DNA from: Rhodospirillales bacterium BBD 1991-14
GTDB lineage: Bacteria; Pseudomonadota; Alphaproteobacteria; Kiloniellales; Kiloniellaceae
NCBI GenBank assembly: GCA_001657395.1
Contig: LYSY01000003.1
Span: 372,001 to 436,000, forward strand
DNA: 64,000 nucleotides
Direction: 5' to 3'
The stretch's first letter is position 1; each line of letters begins with the position of its first letter. A model generated the notes under the pieces. The model made no database searches, had not been told where the DNA came from, and saw nothing but the letters and a program-made list of their open reading frames with translations. Of the stretch, positions 36,291 to 44,225 are shown piece after piece. A program made the position numbers and the translations under genes.

Positions 36291-37235
36291 TCAGGCGACA
36301 AGCGTGCCCGCCGGCGCCGGGGCAACGGCCCAGAGGCGGCGGTTTTCGGCCCGTTCGATGTGGTAGATCACCGCCGCATTGACGGCCGTCGTGTGCGTCA
36401 CGGGGGCCATGTGCCCGGCCCCGAAGATCCGCGTTGCGCGGACGTTGTCCCCGGCTTCGATCAGCAGTTCGGCGATCTGCCCGGTGACTTCCGGCGAACG
36501 CTCCCCGCTGACGACCTGGATCGGAAAGGTCAGCGGTGTCAGATCGTCCAGCAGCCAGGCTTCGTTGAGAACGGCTTCGAAGTTCCGCAGCACAGCCTTG
36601 GCCTGGCGCGCCAGGATCTGGCGGCGCGGCAGGTCCATGCTGTGCCAGGCGCCCTCGCCGGACCAAAAGTCGACGAAAGCGCCCATGCCGTGAGCCGGCC
36701 AGCCCGCCGCCACTGCCCCGCGCACGCGGTCGCGTACGCCGAGGATCTGCCGTTCCAGCCTGGCGCCCGGGCCCCCGGCCTGGCGCAGGAGGTGGAACAG
36801 AACCGGTTCGATCAGGGTCAGGCTGCGGACCCGCTGCGGTGCCAGCATGGCGAGCTTCAGCGCTACGGCGCCGCCGTAGGAGTGGCCGACGAGGTGGAAC
36901 GAACCGCCCAGATCCAACGAATTGCCCGCCGCGCCGGCCTGGGCCAGCAGCCAGCGGGCCTCGGTTTCCAGGTTGGCCGCATGCATCAAGGTGGCAGAGT
37001 CGGCCGCCGTACCGTAACCGGGCAGATCGGGGGTCAGCACGTCCCGCTCCCAGGCGAGACTCTGCGACAACGCCTTCCACTGGCCCCCGAGCGAGGCAGA
37101 GCTGTGCAGCGCCAGCAGCGGCCAACGGGGGCTTGCCCGGTCCTCCGGGAATGCCTCTCCGCCCACAGGGGGCTGTGCCCGCGAGTCGAAACCGGTGTCG
37201 CGCGCTGAGGCGCGATGGTATGCGGCGCCGATCAT
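36291..37235 (-). CDS. Alpha/beta hydrolase in the methionine operon
   Basis: A 314-residue alpha/beta hydrolase. Nucleophile elbow HLVGHSYGGAVAL, oxyanion-region LLALHSSASLGGQW, and the catalytic histidine in GAGHMAPVTH are clear. It lacks the GPSMGG-type elbow of MetX, so it is not the standard homoserine acetyltransferase. It sits between a homocysteine methyltransferase (3 bp gap) and metY (80 bp gap), on one transcript. The substrate is unknown. Confidence 0.83.
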   Translation of the reverse strand: MIGAAYHRASARDTGFDSRAQPPVGGEAFPEDRASPRWPLLALHSSASLGGQWKALSQSLAWERDVLTPDLPGYGTAADSATLMHAANLETEARWLLAQAGAAGNSLDLGGSFHLVGHSYGGAVALKLAMLAPQRVRSLTLIEPVLFHLLRQAGGPGARLERQILGVRDRVRGAVAAGWPAHGMGAFVDFWSGEGAWHSMDLPRRQILARQAKAVLRNFEAVLNEAWLLDDLTPLTFPIQVVSGERSPEVTGQIAELLIEAGDNVRATRIFGAGHMAPVTHTTAVNAAVIYHIERAENRRLWAVAPAPAGTLVA

Positions 37236-37238
37236 GGA

Positions 37239-38252
37239 CTAGGCGGCCTTGGCCGCTGTGCAGGCCCGGCAGATCGCCTCGATGTGGCGGTGGTCGGTTC
37301 CGCAGCAGCCGCCGAGCACGGTGATGTGCTGCATCGCCCCATGCAGGGCGCGGATCTGCTGACCGAGTTCCTCCGGATTGCCGTCGTCGAGGTCCTCGGC
37401 CTCGTCCAGTTCGGCATGGCTGAGGCAGGAGGCGTTGGCGCGCAGCCCCTTGATCCGGCTGACCCAGGCTTCGCCCGGCTTCAGGGTCCCGTCGAAGTGA
37501 GTCGGATGGGCGCAGTTGATCATGAAATAGGCGGGACCGTTGCCGGTTGCCGTGTCGACTGCCGCGATGGCTTCCTTCATGCTCTGCCCTGACGGCAGTC
37601 GCCCGTCGGTCTCGACGGTGAAAGAGATCACGACCGGCATGCCTTCGGCCAGAGCCGCGCGGGCCAGGCCGATGGCCTCGTCGACGTAGGTCATGGTGAT
37701 GGCCGTGATCAAGTCCGCCTCGGAGCGGGCGAAAGCGCGGATCTGTTTGCGGTGGTAGGCTTCCGCTTCCATCGCGGTCATCATCCGGCCCGGATCGTAG
37801 CCGTCGCCACGCGGCCCGATGCAGCCGCTGATCACCATCGGCGTATCCGGGCCTTCGAAGTCTTCGCGCAGGGCGGCAAGGAAGGTGATGGAGTCGAGGT
37901 TGACCTCTGCGATATCCGCATCCGAATACCCGAGCTTCCGGCCCCAGTCGGAAGAGGCACGCCAGGTCGGGCTTTCGAAGACGAAACCGAGATCGTTGGA
38001 CCGGGCGATCTCCGCATAGCGCGAGAAGTAGCGGCGCAGGGCATCACGGCCCTCGCGCTTTTTCATCAGATCGAAAGCGGCAAAATGCGGCAGCTCGAAG
38101 CCGTCGTGAAAAATCAGGGTTGTTTCGATCCCGCCATCGGTCAGAAACAGCCCGCCGTCCAACTGCGGCAGCCTGGCGCGGTACTTGGCCTGGCGCCCGT
38201 TCTTGTTCGGGGCCCCGTTTTGGGCCTTGGACGGACTCTGGGGTACGGACAT
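37239..38252 (-). CDS. Homocysteine S-methyltransferase family protein
   Basis: A 337-residue zinc methyltransferase of the betaine/S-methylmethionine-homocysteine type. Zinc-binding cysteines are in YFMINCAHPTHF and LGGCCGTDHRH; the N-terminal LTDGGIETTLIFHDG is diagnostic. It would methylate homocysteine to methionine using S-methylmethionine, betaine or a related donor; the donor cannot be read. Start ATG 38252 follows GGGAG with 8-nt spacing; this Shine-Dalgarno is buried in a predicted hairpin (38254-38306). It opens the met operon. Confidence 0.9.
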   Translation of the reverse strand: MSVPQSPSKAQNGAPNKNGRQAKYRARLPQLDGGLFLTDGGIETTLIFHDGFELPHFAAFDLMKKREGRDALRRYFSRYAEIARSNDLGFVFESPTWRASSDWGRKLGYSDADIAEVNLDSITFLAALREDFEGPDTPMVISGCIGPRGDGYDPGRMMTAMEAEAYHRKQIRAFARSEADLITAITMTYVDEAIGLARAALAEGMPVVISFTVETDGRLPSGQSMKEAIAAVDTATGNGPAYFMINCAHPTHFDGTLKPGEAWVSRIKGLRANASCLSHAELDEAEDLDDGNPEELGQQIRALHGAMQHITVLGGCCGTDHRHIEAICRACTAAKAA

Positions 38253-38253
38253 T

Positions 38254-38306
38254 GGGGTCTCCCGGTTCGGAACAGCGCATAAGTTCCGGCGACGGGAGGG
38301 CACCCT
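38254..38306 (-). promoter_or_regulatory. Leader hairpin hiding the ribosome site of the homocysteine methyltransferase
   Basis: On the transcript, GGGU plus CUCCCG pair with CGGGAG plus ACCC (10 bp with a 3-nt bulge), and inside this CGGAAC pairs with GUUCCG around a 9-nt loop. The Shine-Dalgarno GGGAG lies within the helix, 8 nt before the AUG. This suggests translational control, by a ligand, protein or temperature. It does not resemble the SAM-II core that I can recall. Confidence 0.5.
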
Positions 38307-38407
38307 AGCGGCGGTCTATTTCTCCATGATTTCGCGAATCAGAAACAAAGGAAATGTATCGCGGCAACGCTGAAACGAAGCCGACGCCCTCGAATTCTCC
38401 TTTAAAA

Positions 38408-39328
38408 TCAGGATATTGCCTCGAACCTCAAGGCCTCTTCGGCGGCGTTCAGCGGGCCGGAGCAATCGATGCGGCGGGTGTCGCCGGCCAGCTTGTCATA
38501 GGACGGCGCGCGCAGCGAGACCCGCAGATCGACGACCTGCAGCAGCTTGGCTCCGGTGTCCTCGAAGCGGCTGGTCCAGAAGTGGCCGCTGGGCTGAAAG
38601 GCGCTGCCCAGGTACCAGCTGGCGGCGTCCGGCCCCTGCGGGGCCTCCGCCACCAGCGCATCGACAAGGCGGCGGAACTGGACCACGCAGCCTTGCGTGG
38701 TGCGTGCGGCGGCGGGCACAAAGAACGAGGCCGAGAGGCGGATCCGCCCGTCGCGCCAGCGGTAGGTGGCGCTGCTGCGCGGCGGCACGTTGGCGAAGTC
38801 CTCCTGCCCGAGCTGCAGGCTGGCGCGATGAAGATCGCGTTCGAGGTTGGCGAGCCCCCAGTCGAAGAGCGTGAGAGGCTCCCGCTGAAGCCGGCGCAGG
38901 ATGTCGTTGCTGCGTTGAGGTCTTTGAGGGGCCACGGGTCGTTGAGGAGCCGGAGGTGTGGCCTCGTTGCCGGAGGTCCCGGAGGAGGTCCCGGAAGATG
39001 CCCCGGGAGATGCCCCGGGAGATGCCCCGGGAGATGCCCCGTGCGGCGGCGCCTCGACCGACACCGGCACCGCCACCGGCGACAGGCCTTCCGCGGCCAT
39101 GACCGCCGCGCTGGCGTTCATCGGATTTGCGCTGATCGGATTGGCGCTGGTCAGACTGGCGCTGGTCAGACTGGCGCCGATCACCAGCAGCAGCACCATC
39201 CAGATGTCAGTCGACGCAGTTGTTCCTGCGCCACCGCCATCTGCACCCGCGCCATCTGCACCCGCGCCATCTGCACCCGCGCCATCTGCACCCACGTCAC
39301 CCGCACCCATGCGAAACGTCACCGCCAT
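38408..39328 (-). CDS. Membrane-anchored protein with three tandem-repeat tracts (hypothetical)
   Basis: A 306-residue protein not recognised as a known family. Order: Gly/Ala/Asp-rich N-terminus in GAGAD steps, a hydrophobic helix (about 42-53, DIWMVLLLVIGA), an Ala/Ser/Asn repeat, a GASP-type repeat, then a folded C-terminal domain from about residue 140 (SNDILRRLQREPLTLFDWGLANLERDL to the end). The three repeat tracts have periods of 15, 15 and 12 bp and stay in frame. Start ATG 39328 follows GGAGAG. The C-terminal part looks like a compact periplasmic domain; its role is unknown. Confidence 0.7.
   Translation of the reverse strand: MAVTFRMGAGDVGADGAGADGAGADGAGADGGGAGTTASTDIWMVLLLVIGASLTSASLTSANPISANPMNASAAVMAAEGLSPVAVPVSVEAPPHGASPGASPGASPGASSGTSSGTSGNEATPPAPQRPVAPQRPQRSNDILRRLQREPLTLFDWGLANLERDLHRASLQLGQEDFANVPPRSSATYRWRDGRIRLSASFFVPAAARTTQGCVVQFRRLVDALVAEAPQGPDAASWYLGSAFQPSGHFWTSRFEDTGAKLLQVVDLRVSLRAPSYDKLAGDTRRIDCSGPLNAAEEALRFEAIS
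38973..39044. repeat. 12-bp tandem repeat, six units
   Basis: Unit GATGCCCCGGGA, three exact copies (38997-39032) with diverged units on both sides. It encodes GASP/GTSS steps in the repeat-rich protein. Confidence 0.93.
39114..39188. repeat. 15-bp tandem repeat, five units
   Basis: Unit GCGCTGGTCAGACTG, two exact copies (39144-39173) flanked by diverged ones. It encodes five-residue steps such as TSASL and ISANP. Confidence 0.9.
39226..39300. repeat. 15-bp tandem repeat, five units
   Basis: Unit CTGCACCCGCGCCAT, three exact copies (39241-39285) with a diverged unit at each end. It encodes the GAGAD-type N-terminal steps. Confidence 0.93.
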
Positions 39329-39511
39329 CGCGAGTCTCTCCGCAGACCTGACAGACCGTCAGTCTACCACGTGTGGCGCATGGGTCGCTATGGTATCGGG
39401 TTGTGACACCGGATCATGGTGCCGGACCGACCCTTCGGCAAAGGGAGAAGCTTCGGCGAAGTGTCTGCCCGGCAGCGTGGCAACGCCGCGGTGCGCGCGC
39501 CGCGGTCGTGC

Positions 39512-40078
39512 TCACTCCGCGCCGAGACCGTCTTCGCGGCCCGGCGCATCCATGCCCGGTTTCGCGCGCGGTGCACAGCGCGCCTGCAAAACACGTTCGT
39601 CCACGCGGGCGATGACGTAGAGCACATGATCGACGACACCTTGCGGTGCTTCGCCACTGGTAAACGGAAAGGCGCCGCGGAACACCCGTAGGAATTCCCG
39701 GCCCTTGATCGGAACATCGCTGTGGGAGAACAGCGGCCCCGCACCGTCAACCAGGCGGGCCAGTTCTTTCAGGCGCTCCGCCACCGCCGCCGCCGGCAGG
39801 TTCTCAGCGAAGGCCTTGCCTTCGCTGTTGCGGCCGAAGAGTTCGGTGCAGCCGGTGCCGCAGAGTGCGCAGTCCCAGGACTGCGCCAGGGCCGGGTCGG
39901 CGGCCGGATCGCGCTTGAGCAGCAGCAGCCAGGGCAGCACGGCCTTGTGGGCGGCCGGGTCGAAGTCCGACCAGGGCAGCGGCCCGTGCTCCTTCGCGGC
40001 CTCCTGCCAGCTGGCGGCGAAGACCGCAACCGGATGCTCCGGCGGGACCTCCGCCAGGCTCACCGGACGGTACGGCAT
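39512..40078 (-). CDS. PAS_5-type domain protein
   Basis: A 188-residue protein that fits the PAS_5 family of alphaproteobacteria: FDPAAHKAVLPWLLLLKRD, CALCGTGCTELFGRNSEGKAFAEN, then GREFLRVFRGAFPF. Two cysteines at CALCGTGC are a local oddity. It has no output domain, so it may work as a sensor that binds a partner. The start at 40078 has no good ribosome site. The 228-bp gap upstream (40079-40306) shows no convincing gene. Confidence 0.68.
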   Translation of the reverse strand: MPYRPVSLAEVPPEHPVAVFAASWQEAAKEHGPLPWSDFDPAAHKAVLPWLLLLKRDPAADPALAQSWDCALCGTGCTELFGRNSEGKAFAENLPAAAVAERLKELARLVDGAGPLFSHSDVPIKGREFLRVFRGAFPFTSGEAPQGVVDHVLYVIARVDERVLQARCAPRAKPGMDAPGREDGLGAE

Positions 40079-40306
40079 ATCACATCAATCTAAAGTTGCT
40101 TTGCACACCCGAATGTGCGCCCGCGAGGGTAAAGAATTGATGAAGGGATGGAGAGCCGTCTTCAAGGCAGAGGGCAGAAAGGCAGCGGGCAGAGCTGCCG
40201 CTCTTCGCCAAAGCGCGGTCTGCCGAGTGCCGGCGGCGGCACACCTGCTTCACCGGGCCTTGCGGTCATGGGCGGCTCGGCGGTCAGACGGCGTGCCGCT
40301 CCGACC

Positions 40307-41443
40307 TCATCGGACACCGAGCTTGCTGAGAAGGCGGTCCCGCTTCATCAGCCACCAGCCCGATTCAATCGGCCACATTCCGTGATTTTCATCAGCCTCA
40401 AGGTCTTTGGCTGCATGGAGTGGCCAGTTCGGATCGTCGAGAAGCTCTCTCGCCAAGGCAATCATGTCCGCCTTGCCGGTGCTGACGAGATCCTCGCAGA
40501 CAGTCGCATCCCAGAGGAAGCCGACCGCCATGCTCGCAATGCCGGCATCCTCGCGAACCCGTTCGGCGAAGGGCACCTGAAAGCCTTGCTCGATGACCAT
40601 CCGGCGAGGCCGGTCTTTACCGCCGATACCGCCCGATGAGCAATCGATCATGTCGACCCCCACCGCTTTGAGCGCCTTCGCGGTCTCGACTGCATCTTCC
40701 ACCTCTATTCCGCCCTCAAGCCAATCGGTTGCCGAAAGGCGGAACGCCAAGGGATAGGCCTCCGGCCAGTTCGCCCGAACGGACCTCGCCACTTCGACGG
40801 CAAACCGCCGCCGATTTTCACCGCTGCCTCCCCAGCGGTCGCGGCGCTGATTGGCAATGGGCGACAGGAACTGGTGCACCAGAAACCCGTGGGCCGCATA
40901 GACCTCAATGATCCTGAAACCGGCCTCATGGGCACGCCTTGCGGCCGCACCGAAGGCAACGATCACCCGTTCGATGTCCGGTTCCGACATCTCTGCGGGT
41001 GCGGGCCAACCCTCCGCGTAGGGAATGGGCGAAGGGGCGATCGCGGTCCACGGCACTTCGTTCCGTTCGGCGAGGTCCTCACCGTCAACGGGGGTCTCGC
41101 CATGCCAGGGCCGCCGCTCGGACGCCTTGCGGCCGGCATGGCCAAGCTGGATACCGGGGACCGAGCCCTCCTGGCTTATGAACTCGGCAATCGGCCTCAG
41201 GGCGTCTCTTTGCGTGTCCTGCCAGAGTCCGAGATCGCCGTGGGTTCTCCTCCCCTCGGCTTCGACAGCCGTTGCCTCCGCGTAGACCAGCCCCGCCCCG
41301 CCCAAGGCGAAGCGGCCCAGGTGCACCGCATGCCAGCTGCTCGCGTGGCCGTCCTTTGCCCGGTACTGGCTCATGGGTGAAACGGCGATGCGGTTTTTGA
41401 AGGTGACATCGCGAAGGGTGAAGGGCGAAAAAAGCGCGGCCAT
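40307..41443 (-). CDS. NADH:flavin oxidoreductase (Old Yellow Enzyme, YqjM-like)
   Basis: A 378-residue FMN-dependent ene-reductase. Landmarks: LFSPFTLRDVTFKNRIAVSPMSQY, GIQLGHAGRKAS, VYAAHGFLVHQFLSPIANQRRDRWGGSGENRRRF and DMIALARELLDDPNWP. These mark the thermophilic-like/YqjM class, which reduces activated C=C bonds with NAD(P)H. I chose ATG 41443 (MAALFSP) as the standard start; a GTG 18 codons upstream is open but without similarity. It stands alone. Confidence 0.93.
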   Translation of the reverse strand: MAALFSPFTLRDVTFKNRIAVSPMSQYRAKDGHASSWHAVHLGRFALGGAGLVYAEATAVEAEGRRTHGDLGLWQDTQRDALRPIAEFISQEGSVPGIQLGHAGRKASERRPWHGETPVDGEDLAERNEVPWTAIAPSPIPYAEGWPAPAEMSEPDIERVIVAFGAAARRAHEAGFRIIEVYAAHGFLVHQFLSPIANQRRDRWGGSGENRRRFAVEVARSVRANWPEAYPLAFRLSATDWLEGGIEVEDAVETAKALKAVGVDMIDCSSGGIGGKDRPRRMVIEQGFQVPFAERVREDAGIASMAVGFLWDATVCEDLVSTGKADMIALARELLDDPNWPLHAAKDLEADENHGMWPIESGWWLMKRDRLLSKLGVR

Positions 41444-41613
41444 CGATTGCTGGATCCTCGTCGCAAGACTCTGTAACCGATGTAGCAAAGCTATCACCCG
41501 GGGTTGAAGTAACAGTTTGGTGGGTTGAGAGGATCCGAAACGCTAGCACCGGCAGGATGGCGGTCACGCGGCACCGCGTCTGCATCCTTCATTCGGCGGG
41601 CCGGCTAGGCGGA

Positions 41614-41633
41614 AAGCGGTGCGAAAACCGCTT
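41614..41633 (-). terminator. Weak hairpin downstream of tRNA-Glu
   Basis: A 7-bp stem AAGCGGT / ACCGCTT lies about 100 bp after the tRNA 3' end and is followed by TTCC. Possible terminator. The rest of 41444-41729 shows nothing. Confidence 0.3.
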
Positions 41634-41729
41634 GCGCGCTTCCTGACGCCCGCAGCCTGCACGCAAGCCATGCGCCCTTGGTGGCCCCTGTGCAGACTTG
41701 GGAACGCTATCGGCAGCTTGGAGAATTCC

Positions 41730-41805
41730 TGGCGTCCCCTAGGGGAGTCGAACCCCTGTTTCCGCCGTGAGAGGGCGGCGTCCTAGGCCACTAGACGAAG
41801 GGGAC
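41730..41805 (-). tRNA. tRNA-Glu (anticodon CUC), CCA encoded
   Basis: Full cloverleaf on the minus strand: acceptor GTCCCCT / AGGGGAC, anticodon stem CCGCC / GGCGG around loop CTCTCAC (anticodon CUC, codon GAG), and T-loop GGTTCGACTC. The discriminator G and the CCA end are encoded (41730-41733). Confidence 0.97.
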
Positions 41806-42000
41806 CAATGGCCGGAAGGGCGGTGGTGTAGCCCAAAGGCCGCCGCAAGGCAAGCCCCGATCGGCTGGTGGCCTCCGGGAACGCTAGCACCAGCCACGCG
41901 CCGGAGCGAGGGCGGTATCGGGAGCTCGGGATCCAGCTGCAGGCGCCCACTTCGGATGGGGGCCGCTGCTGCGCTCCCCGTCCTTCAGTGGAAGTCGGCC

Positions 42001-42675
42001 CTAATCGAAGTCCGCCGGCCAGTCGGGGTTGCGGGTATGGGCGAACATGCGCTTGAGCTGGCTCTCGGTCACCCGCCCGGTGGAAAGCGCCGGCAGGGCG
42101 TCCTCGGCGAAGAAGGCGACTTCGGAGGTCTCGATGCTGGGCCGCGGCGCGCCCTCCAGGATCTCGCAGAGAAAAAAGGCCTTGAAGGAGTGAAAGGGAT
42201 GCGGGCGGGCGCCGTGCCGGCGCTGGTCGTAGAGCGCCAGCAGCTTCACCGCGCGGGCGCGGAAGCCCGCCTCCTCCCAGACCTCTTTCTCGATGCAGGC
42301 CGCCGCGGTCTCGCCGACGTCGGCCCAGCCGCCGGGCAGCGACCACAGGCCGTCGCTGCGCTCGCGCACCAGCAGCACCTTGTCTTCCCGCAGGACGACG
42401 GCGCGCAGGTCGGTCTTGGGCGTGGCATAGCCGACCTCCTGGCTGAAGAAGCGCTCCACCCGGTCGGCCGAGGCTCCGCTGTGGCCGGCCACGATCTGGG
42501 CGGCGATGCGGCCGATCTCCTCGTAACGCTCGCGGTCGAAGACGTCGTCGCAGTAGTGCAGGCCGCTCTGGGAAAGCGCCTGCAGGCGCCGCGCCCAGAC
42601 CAGCCACTGCGGCTCCTCCGACACTGCGTCTGCGTGATCCGCGCCGCCGCCGGTCGCCTCGGCGCCATCGGTCAT
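42001..42675 (-). CDS. Nudix hydrolase with N-terminal Nudix_N2 segment
   Basis: A 224-residue Nudix protein of the YjhB type. The Nudix box is GWADVGE, seven residues, then KEVWEEAGF, fitting G-x5-E-x7-RE-x2-EE-x-G except that the Arg is Lys. The N-terminal WLVWARRLQALSQSGLHYCDDVFDRERYEEI is the Nudix_N2 region. It cleaves a nucleoside diphosphate derivative, which cannot be named. Overlaps the DUF6476 gene by 4 bp. Confidence 0.9.
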   Translation of the reverse strand: MTDGAEATGGGADHADAVSEEPQWLVWARRLQALSQSGLHYCDDVFDRERYEEIGRIAAQIVAGHSGASADRVERFFSQEVGYATPKTDLRAVVLREDKVLLVRERSDGLWSLPGGWADVGETAAACIEKEVWEEAGFRARAVKLLALYDQRRHGARPHPFHSFKAFFLCEILEGAPRPSIETSEVAFFAEDALPALSTGRVTESQLKRMFAHTRNPDWPADFD

Positions 42676-42980
42676 TGGCCGGTCACCCCGCGCAGGCGGC
42701 CCAGCACCTCGCCGCTGGCCATGTCGACCACCACCACCTGCTGGCAGCCGCGCTCGGCGAGGCCGTCGAGGCGCAGGATCAGCCGCCCCTCGGCCACCTC
42801 GGTCCCGGCGATGCTGCAGCCCGGCGGCAGGGGCACCTCCACCACGCCGAAACTCTCGCCGCCGCCCCCGCCGTCACCGCCGCCGCCGGCCACCCGGGTC
42901 GCCAGGCCATAAGCCAGCAGCCCCATGCCGGCCAGAATCAGAACGGCCATGAGAATGACGACAATCTTCAGCGCTTGCAT
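42672..42980 (-). CDS. DUF6476 small membrane protein
   Basis: A 102-residue protein with one N-terminal membrane helix (KIVVILMAVLILAGMGLLAYGL), a Gly-rich linker, and a short outer domain (VVEVPLPPGCSIAGTEVAEGRLILRLDGLAE). It is typical of the DUF6476 family that sits divergent from rluD and next to rpoH in alphaproteobacteria. Start ATG 42980 follows GAGG. Function unknown. Confidence 0.78.
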   Translation of the reverse strand: MQALKIVVILMAVLILAGMGLLAYGLATRVAGGGGDGGGGGESFGVVEVPLPPGCSIAGTEVAEGRLILRLDGLAERGCQQVVVVDMASGEVLGRLRGVTGQ

Positions 42981-43026
42981 AGGCTGCGGCCTCGGGCTTA
43001 TTGGGCGGACAGGAAAGCGAGGAAGC

Positions 43027-44004
43027 ATGGCCGCCGAGACGGGTCAAGAGCGATATGAGGTGTGCATCGGCAGCGAACAGGCGGGCCGGCGGCTCGACCG
43101 GGCGCTGGCCGAAGCGCTGCCGCAGCTCTCGCGCAGCCGCATCCAGGCGCTGATCGCGGGAGGCCATGTACGGAGCGACGGCGGCGCTGCCACCACGGCC
43201 GCGGCCAAGGTCCGGGCCGGCCAAAGTTTCGCCATCATTGTGCCGGAAACTGTGGAGACTCCGCTGGTGGCCCAGGCCATCCCGCTGGACATCGTCTACG
43301 AGGACGCCGATCTCATTGTGCTGAACAAACCCGCCGGCCTTGTCGTCCATCCCGCAGCCGGGAACCCGGACCGCACCCTGGTGAACGCCCTGATCGCCCA
43401 CTGCGGCGAGGGGCTGACCGGCATCGGCGGGGAACGGCGGCCGGGGATCGTGCACCGACTGGACAAGGACACCTCGGGCCTGATGGTGGCGGCCAAGACC
43501 GAGACCGCCCACCGCGGCCTGGTGGCGCAGTTCGCGGCCCGCAGCATCGAGCGCCGCTATCACGGCCTGGCCTGGGGCCGCCCCCTGCCCAGCCGCGGCA
43601 GCCTGACCGGCAACATCGGGCGCAGCCCGCGCAACCGCAAGAAAATGGCGGTTCTGAAGCGCGGCGGCCGGGAGGCGGAAACCGCCTATCAGGTCCTGAA
43701 GGCCTATCGCGACGGCGCCGTCAGCCTGGTGGAGTGTCGCCTGAAGACGGGCCGGACCCACCAGATCCGCGTCCACATGGCCGAAGCCGGCCACAGCCTG
43801 CTGGGCGACCCGCTGTATGGCCGCGGCGGATCAAAGCGGGCCCGCGCCCTGCCGGAAGCCGCGCAGCAGGCGCTTCAGGCCCTCGGACGCCAGGCGCTGC
43901 ACGCCAAGACCCTGGGCTTTCACCACCCCGTGACCCAGCGTGTCTTGCAATTCGACAGCGAATTACCACGTGATATGTGTAATTTGATTGACTCTTTGGA
44001 ATAA
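43027..44004 (+). CDS. RluA-family 23S rRNA pseudouridine synthase (RluD-like)
   Basis: A 325-residue enzyme with an N-terminal S4 RNA-binding domain (about 15-65) and the catalytic domain with HRLDKDTSGLMV, in which the Asp is catalytic. NKPAGLVVHPAAG and KTGRTHQIRVHMAEAGHSLLGDPLYG are further family marks. It probably makes pseudouridines in helix 69 of 23S rRNA. Start ATG 43027 follows GAGGAAG. It lies directly before rpoH. Confidence 0.93.
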   Translation: MAAETGQERYEVCIGSEQAGRRLDRALAEALPQLSRSRIQALIAGGHVRSDGGAATTAAAKVRAGQSFAIIVPETVETPLVAQAIPLDIVYEDADLIVLNKPAGLVVHPAAGNPDRTLVNALIAHCGEGLTGIGGERRPGIVHRLDKDTSGLMVAAKTETAHRGLVAQFAARSIERRYHGLAWGRPLPSRGSLTGNIGRSPRNRKKMAVLKRGGREAETAYQVLKAYRDGAVSLVECRLKTGRTHQIRVHMAEAGHSLLGDPLYGRGGSKRARALPEAAQQALQALGRQALHAKTLGFHHPVTQRVLQFDSELPRDMCNLIDSLE

Positions 44005-44059
44005 TTCCATATATATATGATCGTATTGGTCATGTATCTGCGCAGCAACGGGGGATTCA

Positions 44060-44068
44060 TGCTATACT
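44060..44068 (+). promoter_or_regulatory. Extended -10 promoter element before rpoH
   Basis: TGCTATACT contains an extended -10 (TGn plus TATACT). No good -35 is found 16-18 bp upstream, as is common with extended -10 promoters. It leaves a leader of about 150 nt. Confidence 0.4.
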
Positions 44069-44194
44069 CTTGGCATCACACGGTACGCCCGGTGACCGAG
44101 CATCCGGGGATAGGGCATCCGGCCGGGGAGCATGGGCGTGGAATTTCCATTCCGCAGGCTCCGTTACTCACATAAGTTTAGGATCATCTCGTCA

Positions 44195-44211
44195 TTCGCG
44201 TTAATCGCGAA
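44195..44211 (+). promoter_or_regulatory. Hairpin just before the rpoH ribosome site
   Basis: TTCGCG / CGCGAA form a perfect 6-bp stem with loop TTAAT, ending 3 nt before the Shine-Dalgarno CGGAGT. It may influence rpoH translation, which is often temperature-controlled in this gene. Confidence 0.35.
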
Positions 44212-44225
44212 GTTCGGAGTACGCC

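Noticed and set aside
40079-40306. A small gene between the PAS protein and the Old Yellow Enzyme gene
   Set aside because: The open frames found here are Arg/Ala-rich, run into the neighbouring gene, and have no ribosome site.
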